Part shown: piece after piece, positions 11,197 through 24,400 of the stretch
How the letters are laid out: each line of letters opens with the position of its first letter
Position numbering within the stretch: the stretch's first letter is position 1
Source: Melitaea cinxia
Lineage: Eukaryota; Arthropoda; Insecta; Lepidoptera; Nymphalidae
Assembly: GCF_905220565.1 (NCBI RefSeq)
Contig: NC_059409.1
Span: 14,688,549 to 14,752,548 of the forward strand
Reading direction: 5' to 3'
Length of the DNA: 64,000 nt
Made by a program: the position numbers and the translations under genes
The notes under the pieces: model-generated
Seen by the model: the letters and a program-made list of their open reading frames with translations, nothing else
Told to the model about the DNA's origin: nothing
The model's database searches: none

Positions 11197-11300
11197 TTTG
11201 AATAGCGAATAGAGCGATTGCTTGCTACAAGAGCAATAAGAACTATATTATTCGTTCCGAAGGAAACATTATGGCGGACGCCTGCAGACATTTGTGCTTT
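11190..11300. promoter_or_regulatory. Probable bidirectional promoter between mRpL49 and the zinc-finger gene
   Basis: The L49 start codon (11196, minus strand) and the leader of the plus-strand gene lie back to back. Two ATGGCG-containing sites resembling YY1/Pho binding sites are visible: AAAATGGCGACC on the minus strand at about 11188-11199, overlapping the L49 start codon, and TTATGGCGGAC on the plus strand at about 11270-11280. No clear TATA box is seen. The divergent promoter role is inferred from spacing and motifs. Confidence 0.45.
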
Positions 11301-11318
11301 TCAAAAATCGTTTTCTAA
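11271..11318 (+). other. Possible upstream open reading frame in the leader
   Basis: ATGGCGGACGCCTGCAG opens a 15-codon frame ending in TAA. If the leader of the zinc-finger gene starts upstream of here, ribosomes would meet this ATG first. There is no sign that the peptide itself matters. Confidence 0.25.
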
Positions 11319-11963
11319 GTTTAATCGCGTGTTTTTATTGAACTTTTTCGCATATTATGGTGCATTGAGTGTCTAATTGACTTTTTATTGTGGTTTTTGG
11401 CAGTTCCGTGGAATAAATTGTGAGTATTTAGTGAGTACATTGCGGAGGTGCGCCACGGGTAGGGAAATGATTTGGTGCTTTCTGTCTCTCGGTCGACGCA
11501 CACGCAGCGCACAGCTGTAGGTGGCGTTGCGGTCATACGAGATAGATGTGTACCAAAACATTACATTTTCATGACTTTTCCGGCTGGATTTTCTATGCAA
11601 CGAGCGCCTTAAACGTAAATATTATTACATATTATGCATGTCTAAACGTTCGACTGTGCGTTTAATATTTTATTTATTTACATTCCGTAGCCAAAATAGG
11701 TGTATAAAGTAGTCAAAGTTGTTGATTTACCGTGCATCGCTTTTGTTTACCACGACTTTCGGACTTAATTTGCGACCGAATTACGTAGAAATAAGAGAGG
11801 AGCGATAGTTTAATATTTCAAATAACTCGATGTTGAAATAAAGTATATCAAATATTTAGAATTATACCGAATTAAGCAAAAATTGATGATGGTGTAAATT
11901 GTTACTTGTATCTCAAATAATCTATAAATTAGTAGTCTAAATTAACATTTTTTTTATATTTCA

Positions 11964-12261
11964 GGGTGACATGGCATACAACACCATGAAAGCTATGAAT
12001 CATGATTAAAACTCAAGGGGTATAGAGGCTTGTGACTTAACTCTATACAAATCTTGAAATTAAAAAGTATATACCTATATAGAGAATATATCAGAGAATC
12101 TAAAATTCAAAACTTGTCCAAGGCTGTGATATAAGACAGCGGTAAGGGCAATTGTGTGTCTACATTAACACACATCCGACAGGAAACACTCACATAAGCA
12201 GAGCTGATAACAGTAACCTGATGTCGGAATTACAGATTTGTCCCTTACTATACATTCCATC
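11964..12261 (+). other. 5' untranslated region of the zinc-finger gene after a leader intron
   Basis: TTTTTTTATATTTCAG at about 11949-11964 is a good splice acceptor, so the leader probably joins an upstream noncoding exon in 11.2-11.5 kb. A GGAG|GTGCGC site near 11446 is one possible donor. Short ATGs between here and 12262 are quickly followed by stops. The exact leader structure is inference. Confidence 0.4.
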
Positions 12262-15200
12262 ATGAAAACTAAACAGGTTAAAGAGGAGACAGAAAAGAGT
12301 CTAGATGACGAAGCTATAGTTGAACCCAAGACTCGGGCCCGTAAAAAGGCCTCGGATCTCAACGAAGAGGAGAAAAACAAAAATTCTTCTTCCCAAGATG
12401 AACCTAAAACATCCAAAGAACCCAAAAAGAATGCACCCAAGTCTAAAGTAATAGTTAAAAAAAGACCTCTAGGTATTAGAAAGACAAAAACTTTGAGAAG
12501 CAAGAAGGTTGCAGCTGCAAAGAAAAATGTCTTAAGACAAACCATTACACGCGCAAGGAAGGCTGGGAAAGCTGTATCTGAAATTACTCAAGATAAGGAA
12601 ACCGTCCCATTGATACCTGCCGCAGAAATAAAAAAGGAACCACTTGATGAAGCAACTCCCAACTCTAGGTCTTCCAGTCCCAAAACTGCTGGCAGGAGAG
12701 TAAGACTAAGTTCTGATATGGTCATGATGAAGTCTGTTTTAGGTGACTCTCCGAGTAGCTTAGTTCTGGGACCACGTACTAGCCCCTATTCCATGCGCTC
12801 TGAAAGAAGCAATAGCCCCTCTCTTTTTGAAGGAAAAAACTTAAGGAGTGGAAAACCCAGGAAAGCTAAAAATAATCTTCTGAATGAAGTTGTTATGAAA
12901 GAACAGAAGAAGAGACGAAGGCTACTCTCTGACTCTAAGCCTACAGACATTTCCGAGACTTCAGAAGACTGTAAAAAAATGAAAAGAGGACGTTCCTGCT
13001 CAAGGGATGGCAGTGAAATCTCTAAATGCTCAGACATAACGGAATCGGATATCAGCCTCAGCGAACCTCTCAATGATAGTGAAAATAAGGAGCTCAGCAA
13101 AAGCTTAGATAAAACTAAGACTGACCTAGATATAGATATTGAAACTAATGTACAGATCTCTCCTATTGGAAAAGTGCCTTCTCTTAGTGTTGACTCAAAA
13201 TTGAATGAAACCAAAACCGATACAGAGCCTAGTTCTGTCCTAAAAGAGAAAGAAAAAAGAAAACTGAGCTTAAAAAGAAGTACTTCATTAGACTCTGACA
13301 ACAATAACAGTAATAGGATTAAGTTAGAAAATATTAATGTATCGGAACTAGAAGAGAAATATTTGCTGAAGACTGATAATGATGCGCTTTTTGAGGAACG
13401 TAGTAGTATATTGACTAGTATGTCGAAGACATTTAATTCAAAGGAGGTATCTAAAAATATAAGAAGAGCAAGAAGGGGGAAGAAAGCAGCGACCACATCT
13501 AGACCTATTACCAACCAATCCTCCAAGAATGGTATCACTAGTACTATAACAAATGACTTAACAGAAGACAAAATTGAAACAGTTGACACACTGTCAAAAG
13601 AAATCAGTGATCTCATCAATGACCTGGACCAAAATATCGATAGAGACCAGGAAATGAATAATGATACAAGTGTAAATACAGATCAAATGCAAACAAAGCC
13701 CGTTAGGCAGTTTTATGGACATTCTAAACCGTTGGGAGATAATAATAGCATCATTACACCAGAAACTCCAGTCAAAGACAAAGACACGATTTCGGCACAA
13801 ACAAATGAATGTACGCCGTCAAAGAATGACGACAGTGAGAATATCCGTCTCCATTATGAAGAAGATTCTGCCGAAAAATGTTCTGAGAATAGGCAGGAGA
13901 TAACTTATAATTGTAGTACTACAGTTGCCAGCATAGATAAACTTATGGATAGACTTAAGGAATTTGAAGAGTTTGATAAAAGAAGACAACGCCAAGAGTC
14001 AGAATCTAAGTCTAATGATAGTAAATCTGTTATGGTAACAAACGACGTCGTTCTAATACCTAAATCGGGAGCAGATATAAAGCCCTTAAAAGACTTACAG
14101 CCAGTTAGGTCTCCTGAAAAATTAATTGAAAAGGAAAATCTCTTAAGTTGTTTCGAAAACAACTCTGCAATCTCAATAGTTAAAAGGGACCAAGTTAGAC
14201 GGTCGATTGATGTAGATCTTCCTAATTCTGTGACATTAATTAAAAGAAATAGTGTCAGTGCCAGAAAGGAATCGACAAGCTCCAATCATTCAAAAGAATC
14301 TGATGCTATCAGTATATTCGAAAAGTCACTAGGCAAAGATGTGACATTGACTGAAATAAGAAAGTCCGTAGAGAAAGCAACGCCGTCGCAGGCAATTGAT
14401 TTACATCAATTCGCCACTTTACATCCTAACAGCCCGAGTCAGGCGCTAGTCAATGCGTTAGACTCAAATCAAATATCGATAACTACACGGAATATAGAAT
14501 CTAAATTAAACAGTAATGAAGTTCAAATAACAAAAAGAAAATCCATTTCTTTATCGCGAAAGTCATCTGAGACGGGTAATGAAGAAGAAAATATGGCAAC
14601 TATAGAGAAAATTAAATCTCCAACACATCAAATGAAATCCCCGGCAATTTCGATAACCCCTACACCAGTAGTAGTGAAATCCATTGAACCGCCACAACCT
14701 ATGGAAGAAGAAGTCTCCGCGCCTCCCTTGGAAACAGTTAAAGCCATTCCTGAAGATATATCTATGACCTCTGAAGTCCCGAAACTGGATAGTGTCGTTG
14801 CTGATTCTGCTAAAACTGAAACGACAAATATTGAAGTAAAACCTGATACACTAGAGACACAAACACCTGAAGTCATCGATAAACCGGTTCCTGAAGTTAC
14901 CGAAGAGACAGAGAAAGAAGTACGAAAAGATGAACCACCACAGACTGAAACTGATACTAAGAAAGAGGAACAAAATGAACCTAAAGAAGAGGAGATGAAA
15001 ACGAAAGGTTCTAAAGTAAAATCCGCTCGTAATTCAACTGAAAACCTGCCCGGACCGAGTAATGTGCTTCTCGAAACACCGGAAAGTCAAAAACGTAAAG
15101 AAAACGTACTTAGAACGCTAGGCTTGCTAACACACAAGGCTGCCAGCGAGGCTAAGATAGAAAAATTAAAGGAAAAAGAGCGCATATACGGCATAAATTA

Positions 15201-15426
15201 CTGTGGCGTGATGGGAAAGGGCAAAGCTGGGAAATCAGATTACACCGGTACTCTGAAAACTGTGATAAAGTTGAGCCGTGGAGCAGGAGAAAGGGATAAA
15301 AAGAAATTCAGGAGTTCATTAAAAATGACCTTCCAAAAGAGCAAAAGTCGATCTGGGAAGCCTCCGCTAGAAGTAGGCGAAGCGGGCAGTGAAGACGACG
15401 CCTTCTACACCATCGAACGGCGCGAG
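12262..15426 (+). CDS. Zinc-finger gene exon 1 (1055 codons)
   Basis: A long exon of charged low-complexity sequence with repeated Ser/Lys/Glu runs and basic patches such as KKMKRGRSCSR. Its last part (KENVLRTLGLLTHKAA and YTGTLKTVIKLSRGAG) looks more ordered and may be a conserved motif. The donor CGCGAG|GTACGA ends it in phase 0. Without splicing, the frame would continue ten codons to a TAA at 15454-15456. Confidence 0.88.
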
Positions 15427-18400
15427 GTACGAGTCGATAATTTAATTTCCTCATAATATTCAATATTTATTTCAATGTATCACATCACCTGACAAAATAA
15501 TAAATTTTGCAATTTTTTTTCTGTACACATAGTAACTCATGGTTAGAATTTATATGAGTCAAAAATCGAAAACACAATTAGTTCGTTGCTCTAAATTCAT
15601 ATTACGTTTTTATTTGCGTAAAAAAAAAAATCTTAATTGTTTTGTTAACATTCAATAATGTTTCAATATTGTTATTAATTTCGTCGAATTTGTCTTTCAG
15701 GGAGGCGGGAACGCAACATCGGATGGTGGGCACAGAAAATCTCATTACAGTAATCGGCTTAACAACCATGGTGTGTGGATATTGCACTCACCCATGATAC
15801 ATGGGAATGAACAAAACATTAATTTTAAATATCATTTTATACATTTTAATTATTATTATTATTATTTTGATATTTCATTAATATTTTCCATATAAAGAAG
15901 TTTATCCAAACAGTTTTGTTCATAACCATGTCAGACCTTATCAGATCAAGTTAAGAATTCATATGTCGATTTTTAATCACAGTAGTAATTATAAGCATAT
16001 AAGTATCACATAGTGGTTAAAAACCCTTTGAATTCTTAGCAAAATCTGAGAAATAACAAAGTTTAACTAATTCAAACAATTATCACACTCGGTCGTTTCC
16101 ATCAGTTGTGGATAAAGATAATATTCTGCACATTATTTACTAATAGACTTGAACGACAGGAGATTGAATAGACCATTAGGACTTGGTTCATATCAATTAA
16201 TAAACTACAGTTTTTAGATAATTTTTTGCGAATAAAAATATATCTTAAATACAGTGCAATTTGATGATGAAAAAGAATATTAAATCAAAAACTTTTATCT
16301 GTTGGATATCATCATCCATCAAATAGCGTTATTCACAACTGGTGAAGCGGGCCCTAAAAGTTGGTTTCAATGTTTGTGGATAAAGTAAATACTGTACATA
16401 AGCTACGAATAGACTAATAGGTCCTATTGGTCTGTTTCACCTCAGTTAATAAATAATCTTTAGCTTTTAGACTCACATTTGCAAATAGAAATATCTCATA
16501 TAATGGAATCAATGGTAAAAAAATATAATACATAATACACTTTTTATCTATTAGATACTGCCCCTCAAATAGAGTTATTCACAGCCTATGAAACAGGCCA
16601 TAATACTAATGTTACAATGTTAAAAAAACAATAATGAAAGCTAACAAATGAGGTAAAGGGAAAAGAACTTTAAATACTACGAAATAATTCTGTTGTATGC
16701 TTTTTGTAGAATATTTTGAAGGAAAGATAATTTTCAGTATTATTAGTGTTATCTTGACTAACTTTATGCATATATGGATACAACATAATTATTTAATGAA
16801 CATAATACCATGTACATACCAAATAATAATATTTATGGACACTGCTAAACTTTAACTTTTAAACTAAGTGCTTCACGCTAAACATACCTTGGGGAGGTCT
16901 TAGAAGTCTTCTGACAACAACGAACCAACTTGCAACAATACAAACAACAAATAATTCCATAAAATTGATAACACAACCTTAATTTAAAAAATCTTTTCTA
17001 TTTCTGTTAACTTCTCAACTTTTAAGTTTTACTTTTTTAAGTCAAGTATGGAAAATGTTGATTACAAATTATTTTATAATTTTTATAACTTTGAACGAAA
17101 TACATAATTACAGCTATTTTTAAAACATATTTCTTGTCCTATAGTGCTTTTCTTAAGGACACCACAATCTATATTTAGAGAAACAACGTTCTTGGACTAC
17201 AGAATATATATAAAAAAAAAAAAAAAAAAAAAAAAAAACAATATATATTGTGTCACAAAACGTTAAATCTTGAAAATCCTTTAAACATTTATTTTAAAGA
17301 AAAAAAAAAACAATAGAAAAATGTCAATTTCGTACACGAAATGTTTGAAAATTAAAGGATTCTTTGAAAATCATTTTTATGTAAACTAATCAGGCTTTAA
17401 TATGAAATTTACACTTATTTAAAGTGATATTATTTATTTATCATAATTACGTGCGAGTATTAAAATATAAGGGCCCGGCCCCATGTCCTCTTTACGGCGA
17501 TCCTTTTACGGCGAAGGTGGACATGGGGCCGGGACCAAACTTAAATATTATATCTATCATATTGTTTTCTAATGTTTACGCGAGTTTCACTCATTATAAT
17601 GAAACAAATTTTTCAGAATTTATCGCGATTTGTTGGTTGTTTTTTAGTTGACCGACGTTTCAGATACTCTACAGGAATCATGGTGAAATAAAATAATTAA
17701 ATCAAAAACCAAGTCTAATATGCCACATATCAAAGACTCAGCACTTTCTGCGTAGAGAGGACTAATTAAAATATTGATGTAACATAGGTTTCGAATATCT
17801 TTGTAACGTTAGGACATCTGACACCTCAGTCCTCCTGTGACCATGATTGCTGTAAAGTATCCGAAACGTCAGGTATTTAGAAAAACAATGTCGATAGGAA
17901 CATCCTATTCACACACATCGGCCTATCGCAGTCCACTGCTGGACATAGGCCTCCTACAAGTTCGCGCCAAAAATGGCGTGAACTCATGTGTTTTGCTCAT
18001 AGTCGCCACGCTGGGCAGGCGGGTTGGAGACCGCAGGGCTGGCTTTGTCGCACCGAAGACGCTGCTGCCCGTCTTCGGTCTGTGTATTTCAAAGCCAACA
18101 GTTGGATGGTTATCCCATCCTCGGTCGGGTTTTTAAGTTCCAAGGTGGTAGTGGGACTATGTTATCCCATAGTCGCCTTTTACGACACCCAAGGGAAGAG
18201 AGGGGGTGGCTTTATTCTTTGCTGCCGTAACCACAAAGCCTTTTCACCCAGTGGTATGAAACATACTTACAACCTTTCTCAGACCTATTAAATATATGTA
18301 TATAATAATAATAATCATTATTATTAATTCGTCGGGTATCTAAAAACTTAATAAAGCGCGATATAATCCGAAAACGTTTAATTATATCTATTGTATCAGT

Positions 18401-21400
18401 TCTATCTTCTAAGATGAGAAGATAAAAGATGTATACATGATAGTGATGACATACATTTAACAGATGGTGAAACCGCTCCCGAACCTGAGCCAAAAGAAAC
18501 CCTTAATTTGGTGATACCTGAAAAGGCATCGTCGTTCAGCATCCACCCAGGAAGACTTTGCAATGACCAGTGTTTCTATTGTGGGGGGAAGTTTGGACTA
18601 TTTGACACCCCTTGTCATATCGCCCAAATGAAGAGTAGCGAGAGGCAGCAGAAGGTTTTAGCTAGTGAGCAATCTTTTTTATTATTATTATTCTAGTTAT
18701 ATTTTTTATAACATGTTGTATATAATAATTGTGTTTACTGGCAAACGAAAAAAAAGACTTCAATTACATCGACAAGTAGTACAACGTAGGTAGACGAAAA
18801 AAATAGTCAAGTAAATACGCATTATAAAAGATTACTCCAAAAGTTATGATCAGATCTCGATGAAATTTAAATGTGACCACATGATAAACATCGACTTTCG
18901 ATTAAATTAAAAATCATCAAAATCGGTACACCCAGTAAAAAGTTATGCGGATTTTCGAGAGTTTCCCTCGATTTCTCTGGGATCCCATCGTCAGATCCTG
19001 GTTTCCTTATCATAGTACCAAACTAGGGATATCTCTTTTCGAACAAAAAAAGAATTATCAAAATCGGTTCATAAACGACGGAGTTATCCCCGAACATACA
19101 CAAGTATATATGGTTGATATACAGAACCAAATTATGATGAAGACTCAAAAATTGTCGCAATATGAATAGCGACAGTGCGAATTTATCCTTAAAACAAAGG
19201 GTGGTAGTATATAGTGTCCCCCCGCAGACGAGGAAAAGCTGACGATCGACAGCTGCCTGTGCGACGCTTGCTACCGCCACGTGGACCGGCGTGCCAACTG
19301 TCCGTCCTACCGCAAGCGGACCGTCGCCAAGCCTCCAGACACCCGCGCACAGGACCAACCCGAGTGAGTACCGCACACCACACTACTGTGCTAGTACACG
19401 CGCGAGGGCCACACACTACACTACTGCGCTCGTACACGCGTGAGGGCCACACACCAAACTACTGCGCTCGTACACGTCTGAGGGCCACACACCACACTAC
19501 TGCGCTAGTGTACACGCGTGAGGGCCACACACCAAACTACTGCGCTCGTACACGCGTGAGGGCCACACACCACACTACTGCGCTCGTACACGTCTGAGGG
19601 CCACACACCACACTACTGCGCTCATACACGTCTGAGGGCCACACACCACACTACTGCGCTCGTACACGCGTGAGGGCCACACACCACACTACTGCGCTCG
19701 TACACGTGTGAGGGCCACACACGACAGTACACGCGTGAGGGCCACACACCACACTAGTGCGCTCGTACACGCGTGAGGGCCACACACCACACTGCTGCGC
19801 TCGTACACGTGTGAGGGCCACACACGACAGTACACGCGTGAGGGCCACACACCACACTACTGCGATAGTACACGTCTGAGGGCCACACACGACAGTACAC
19901 GCGTGAGGGCCACACACCACACTACTGCGCTCGTACACGCGTGAGGGCCACACACCACACTACTGCGCTCGTACACGTGTGAGGGCCACACACGACAGTA
20001 CACGCGTGAGGGCCACACACCACACTACTGCGATAGTACACGTCTGAGGGCCACACACGACAGTACACGCGTGAGGGCCACACACCACACTATTGCGCTC
20101 GTACACGCGTGAGGGCCACACACCACACTGCTGCGCTCGTACACGTGTGAGGGCCACACACGACAGTACACGCGTGAGGGCCACACACCACACTACTGCG
20201 ATAGTACACGCGTGAGGGCCACACACCACACTACTGCGATAGTACACGCGTGAGGGCCACACACCACACTACTGCGCTAGTACACGCGTGAGGGCTACAC
20301 ACCACACTACTGCGCTAGTGTACACGCGTGAAGGCCATACACCAAACTACTGCGCTCGTACACGCGTGAGGGCCACACACCACACTACTGCGCTCGTGCA
20401 CGCGTGAGGGCCACACACCACACTACTGCGATAGTACACGTGTGAGGGCCACACACCACACTACTGCGCTCGTACACGTGTGAGGGCCACACACTACACT
20501 ACTGCGACAGTACACGCGTGAGGGCCACACACCACACTACTGCGCTAGTATACGTGTGAGTACCGCACACCACACTACTGGATTTTTTTTTCTGAATATT
20601 GTGACACGTCGTCACCACCATCTTGACAGTATTGCGAGACAAAGCTGCGAACCTCGGGATGACGCGCCAAACCTTCTTTTTTTCGCTCTCAATGAATGAC
20701 TGTCTCAGACAAATATATTATAGAAAATAATATAATTGTTTGTATCCCACAGCGGGGGTGAGAAGCTGGCTCGGAGCCCTGTTGGGGGGGAGGAGAGCTC
20801 GTCGGAGGGGGGTGCGACTCGGCTTGCGGCCTGCCACGCCACCGCCTGCAAGGCGCCCGCCGATCGCTCCATCCGTCGCAAATGGCTCATCAAGATGCGC
20901 TCCAGTGTCAACAAGCTGGTGAGAATACACATCCGAAATAATACCCAACCATGCTTCCACAGCTCTCCTCACCTCAAACCTTTTGTGAAAAGGACGCCAT
21001 TTGTGGTTGTGGAGGGTCACTAAATCCCTGTTCTCATTTTTAAATAATTGTGTTTGTACTTAAATGAAAGTAATCGATTTTAAATTACATTGATAATAAA
21101 ACGAAAAGGTTATCAATGTAGTCGTAGTCCATTAAATATGCATGATTATCTATATTATATTATTCAAGCCATATTCGTCATGTCTCGCCCACATTTAAAT
21201 ATGATCACATGACAAACACCAGCTTTTTTTGAATGAAAAATTAATTATCAAAATCGGTAAAATCACTAAAAAGTTATGAGGTATTAAGAAGTAAAACAAT
21301 TCAGTCGAATTGAAAACCTCTCCCTTTTAATAAAATTCGGTTAAAAACTATTCCAAAATGACAATGACCCAGTATATATGTAAGATAATAATTGTAAATT

Positions 21401-24400
21401 AATTATAAGCTACTGTGCTGACTTCTTAATTTATTTACTTTAAAATTAATCATTTTTGTCTGAATGCGATTTCATTAGGTAATCTATCAAATAAATATAC
21501 AGTATTAACTTGCATATTTATTATTATCATTAAACATATGAGGTTATACAATTCTTATATAAACAAAAGGGTAATGAGCTATAAAACGGTCTACCCTCAC
21601 AGTTAAAAGCTCAGAGCTAGTAGGTCTTTTTAAACTAAGCTCCACACTTCACCGAACCGCAACGGTACGCGTGTGAGAGTAATCTATAGAGCTCGGTAAC
21701 GCTACCTAACAGTAACAGTAAGCCACTCAGTAGTCTGGTGGGTAGTGACCGGTGCCCGTTCACAGCTGAAGCTGGAGTGCGACTACCCGGGGCTGCACAC
21801 CATCCCGCTGTGCGCGCCGCACCACGCCGCGCTGGCGCCGCTCATGGCGTGCTCGCTGTGCCGCCGCCGCCTCACCAAGCACCACAACCTGCACTTCATA
21901 CACCACGTACGTGCCCTCCCGTATGTCGCGTGTCACGTGTAGTGTGTAGTGGAGTGCGACTGCCCGGGCTGCACACCGTCCCGCTGTGCGCGCCGCTCAT
22001 GGCGTGCTCGCTGTGCCGCCGCCGCCTCACCAAGCACCACAACCTGCACTTCATACACCACGTACGTGCCCTCCCGTATGTCGCGTGTCACGTGTAGTGT
22101 GTAGTGGAGTGCGACTGCCCGGGCTGCACACCGTCCCGCTGTGCGCGCCGCTCATGGCGTGCTCGCTGTGCCGCCGCCGCCTCACCAAGCACCACAACCT
22201 GCACTTCATACACCACGTACGTGCCCTCCCGTATGTCACGTGTAGTGTGTAGTGGAGCGCGACTGCCCGGGCTGCACACCATCCCGCTGTGCGCGCCGCT
22301 CATGGCGTGCTCGCTGTGCCGCCGCCGCCTCACCAAGCACCACAACCTGCACTTCATACACCACGTACGTGCCTGCCCTCCCGTATGTCGCGTGTAGTGT
22401 GTAGTGGAGTGCGACTGCCCGGGCTGCACACCATCCCGCTGTGCGCGCTGCACCACGCCGCGAAACTATTACTGCTTTAGCTATAGTAATCGCTTACCAC
22501 TAGGTGAGCTGTACGCTTGGTTGCCGACCTAGTTATCTATTATCTATAGAAATAAAAATGAATGCGGCTAAGCGCATAACTCGAAAATGACTCGACCAAT
22601 TTGGCTAATTTCTTTTTTTTTTTTGTATGTTCGTTAAGGCCCACGGAAGGTTTTAATAACAAAAAAAAATTAAAAACAAAATCTATACCGTTGACAAAAC
22701 GAAGTCTGTCTGGGCAGCTAGTATGAAAAAAAAAACCTATAAAACCCATCATTTGAAGGAACGCAGTTATATTTATAATAATACTAGCAGACCTGGCAGA
22801 CGGTGCCCTGCCCGGAAAACTGCTACCAAGTTTGTTTGCATACATACTGATAGCAGCGCCACCTATCGAATCCAACTGAGATAAAAACTACCCTATCTCC
22901 CAAGTTGAACCGAATTACAGATGCTTACAAAATTTGATAAAGATTGGTTTAGTAGTTTCGGAGTTTATCGCCCACATACATCGTGACACAAAATTTTCAT
23001 ATATATATATATATAGATAGCCCTAAAATGTTACAATAGCTACTAAATTGTTATTTTTCAAAGTTTTCATTCAAAGGTTGCCTAGAATAAATTACTCTAT
23101 GCGATAAGATAGTCTTTTGTACTTTTCTTGTTTTTGCAATTTTTTTCTCCTTTTTGGTGTACACTAAAGAGTATAAAATAAAAATGTCCCAAAAATCTTC
23201 TTAGGATCTCTTGAAGAGAAATTGTAAGTTAAACAAATACAACTGAAAAAGTTATTTAATGGTACTAATATTGCATTACTAACTGCCCGTGACTTCGTAC
23301 GCGTGGAGTTTAACAAAAAAGAGAGTCATAAAATAAATCAATTTCTAAAATAAAAGTAGCCTAAGTTACTCCTTATTACCTCAGCTATCTACCAGTAAAA
23401 GTCTCGTCAAAATCGGTCCAGCTGTTTCGTAGATTAGCCGGAACAAACAGACAGACAGACAAAAAATGTAAAAAATGCTATTTTTGTGACCGTGTCGTCG
23501 GAAAAGGCTCAAGTTGTATAAAATATTTTGAATAAATATTTCTTCAGTTCCAACCATCTCTATATCGTTACCTTGATATAATATCATAATATTTTAGAAC
23601 TGTACTTATTTTTCTTATAACCATTGTCTGTCTTAAAGCTAGAAAAAGAAGGTGATAATTTTTTGTCACGGCCCCACTTCTGTACAATATTTATTTGACT
23701 ATTATATTGCGTTAATAGCTGTTAGTGAAAATAATGTTTAATTTACAGGGATACACTGATCTCAATCCACTGTTCAAAAAAGCGGGAATCCCCGTTGAGT
23801 TCAACGAAAGGCCGGTTCTCTGTAAAGTATGTCGCTACTTCTGCACGCTTCTACAGCGTCCTGGACACAACGACAAACAAGCTAAAGCGTACACTCGCAA
23901 GTATGTGATTTTTGTTTATTTGATAATTATACAAGCGTTTTTGGTTACGTAGGTTTTTGGATGTAAGTTAGAGATTTGCCTGTTTTTTCTTATTCGTTGT
24001 GCACAAGTCATAAAATTGTTTAAATTTAAAAATAAGTCTTTAGATATCTAAGGTATTACATGACACTTGAATTGAATGTTTAAGTTCTTTTATTTGTAAA
24101 TGAGACAAAAATCTATTGTTTTTCTATTTCAGACTTCTTCAAATATACAATGTAGAAATACCACCTGAATTACATCAAGATAGCGATGACACTAAAGTTT
24201 TAGAAGATTGCAACACTAGTGCCAACAAACAGAAAAAGAAAGCTCGTACTAAGTCGAAACAAAGAAAGTCATCAGAACATGAAAAACCTGACAGCGAATC
24301 GTCTGAAAGGACGGGAGAAAGCACTCCCGAAAAAGAAAAAGTTAAAGAAAACGCTGCTCTCGAAGAACCAGAACCCAAATCTGCAAACGCACAACCCTTA

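Larger units (their letters stand above)
15771..18463. other. Intron 2 of the zinc-finger gene
   Basis: Contains a duplicated MITE-like block (16085-16600), an A-run (about 17212-17238), a GC-rich hairpin (17470-17538) and an RTE-like repeat (17918-18245). No further exon is needed, since exons 2 and 3 join in phase 1. Confidence 0.6.

Noticed and set aside
12786..13619. 277-codon open frame on the minus strand
   Set aside because: It lies opposite exon 1 of the zinc-finger gene. Its Ser/Leu/Phe-rich text is the antisense of a Lys/Glu/Ser-rich coding region, with no splice or homology support.
15427..15456. TAA at 15454-15456 as the end of the zinc-finger gene
   Set aside because: A good GAG|GTACGA donor precedes it, and the downstream exons join in perfect phase with Cys-rich sequence. 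A short isoform ending here remains possible but is not needed.
19189..20262. Several 87-127-codon frames on both strands over the 38-bp minisatellite
   Set aside because: All are translations of the repeat unit in different frames. They begin and end with the array and show no independent signal.
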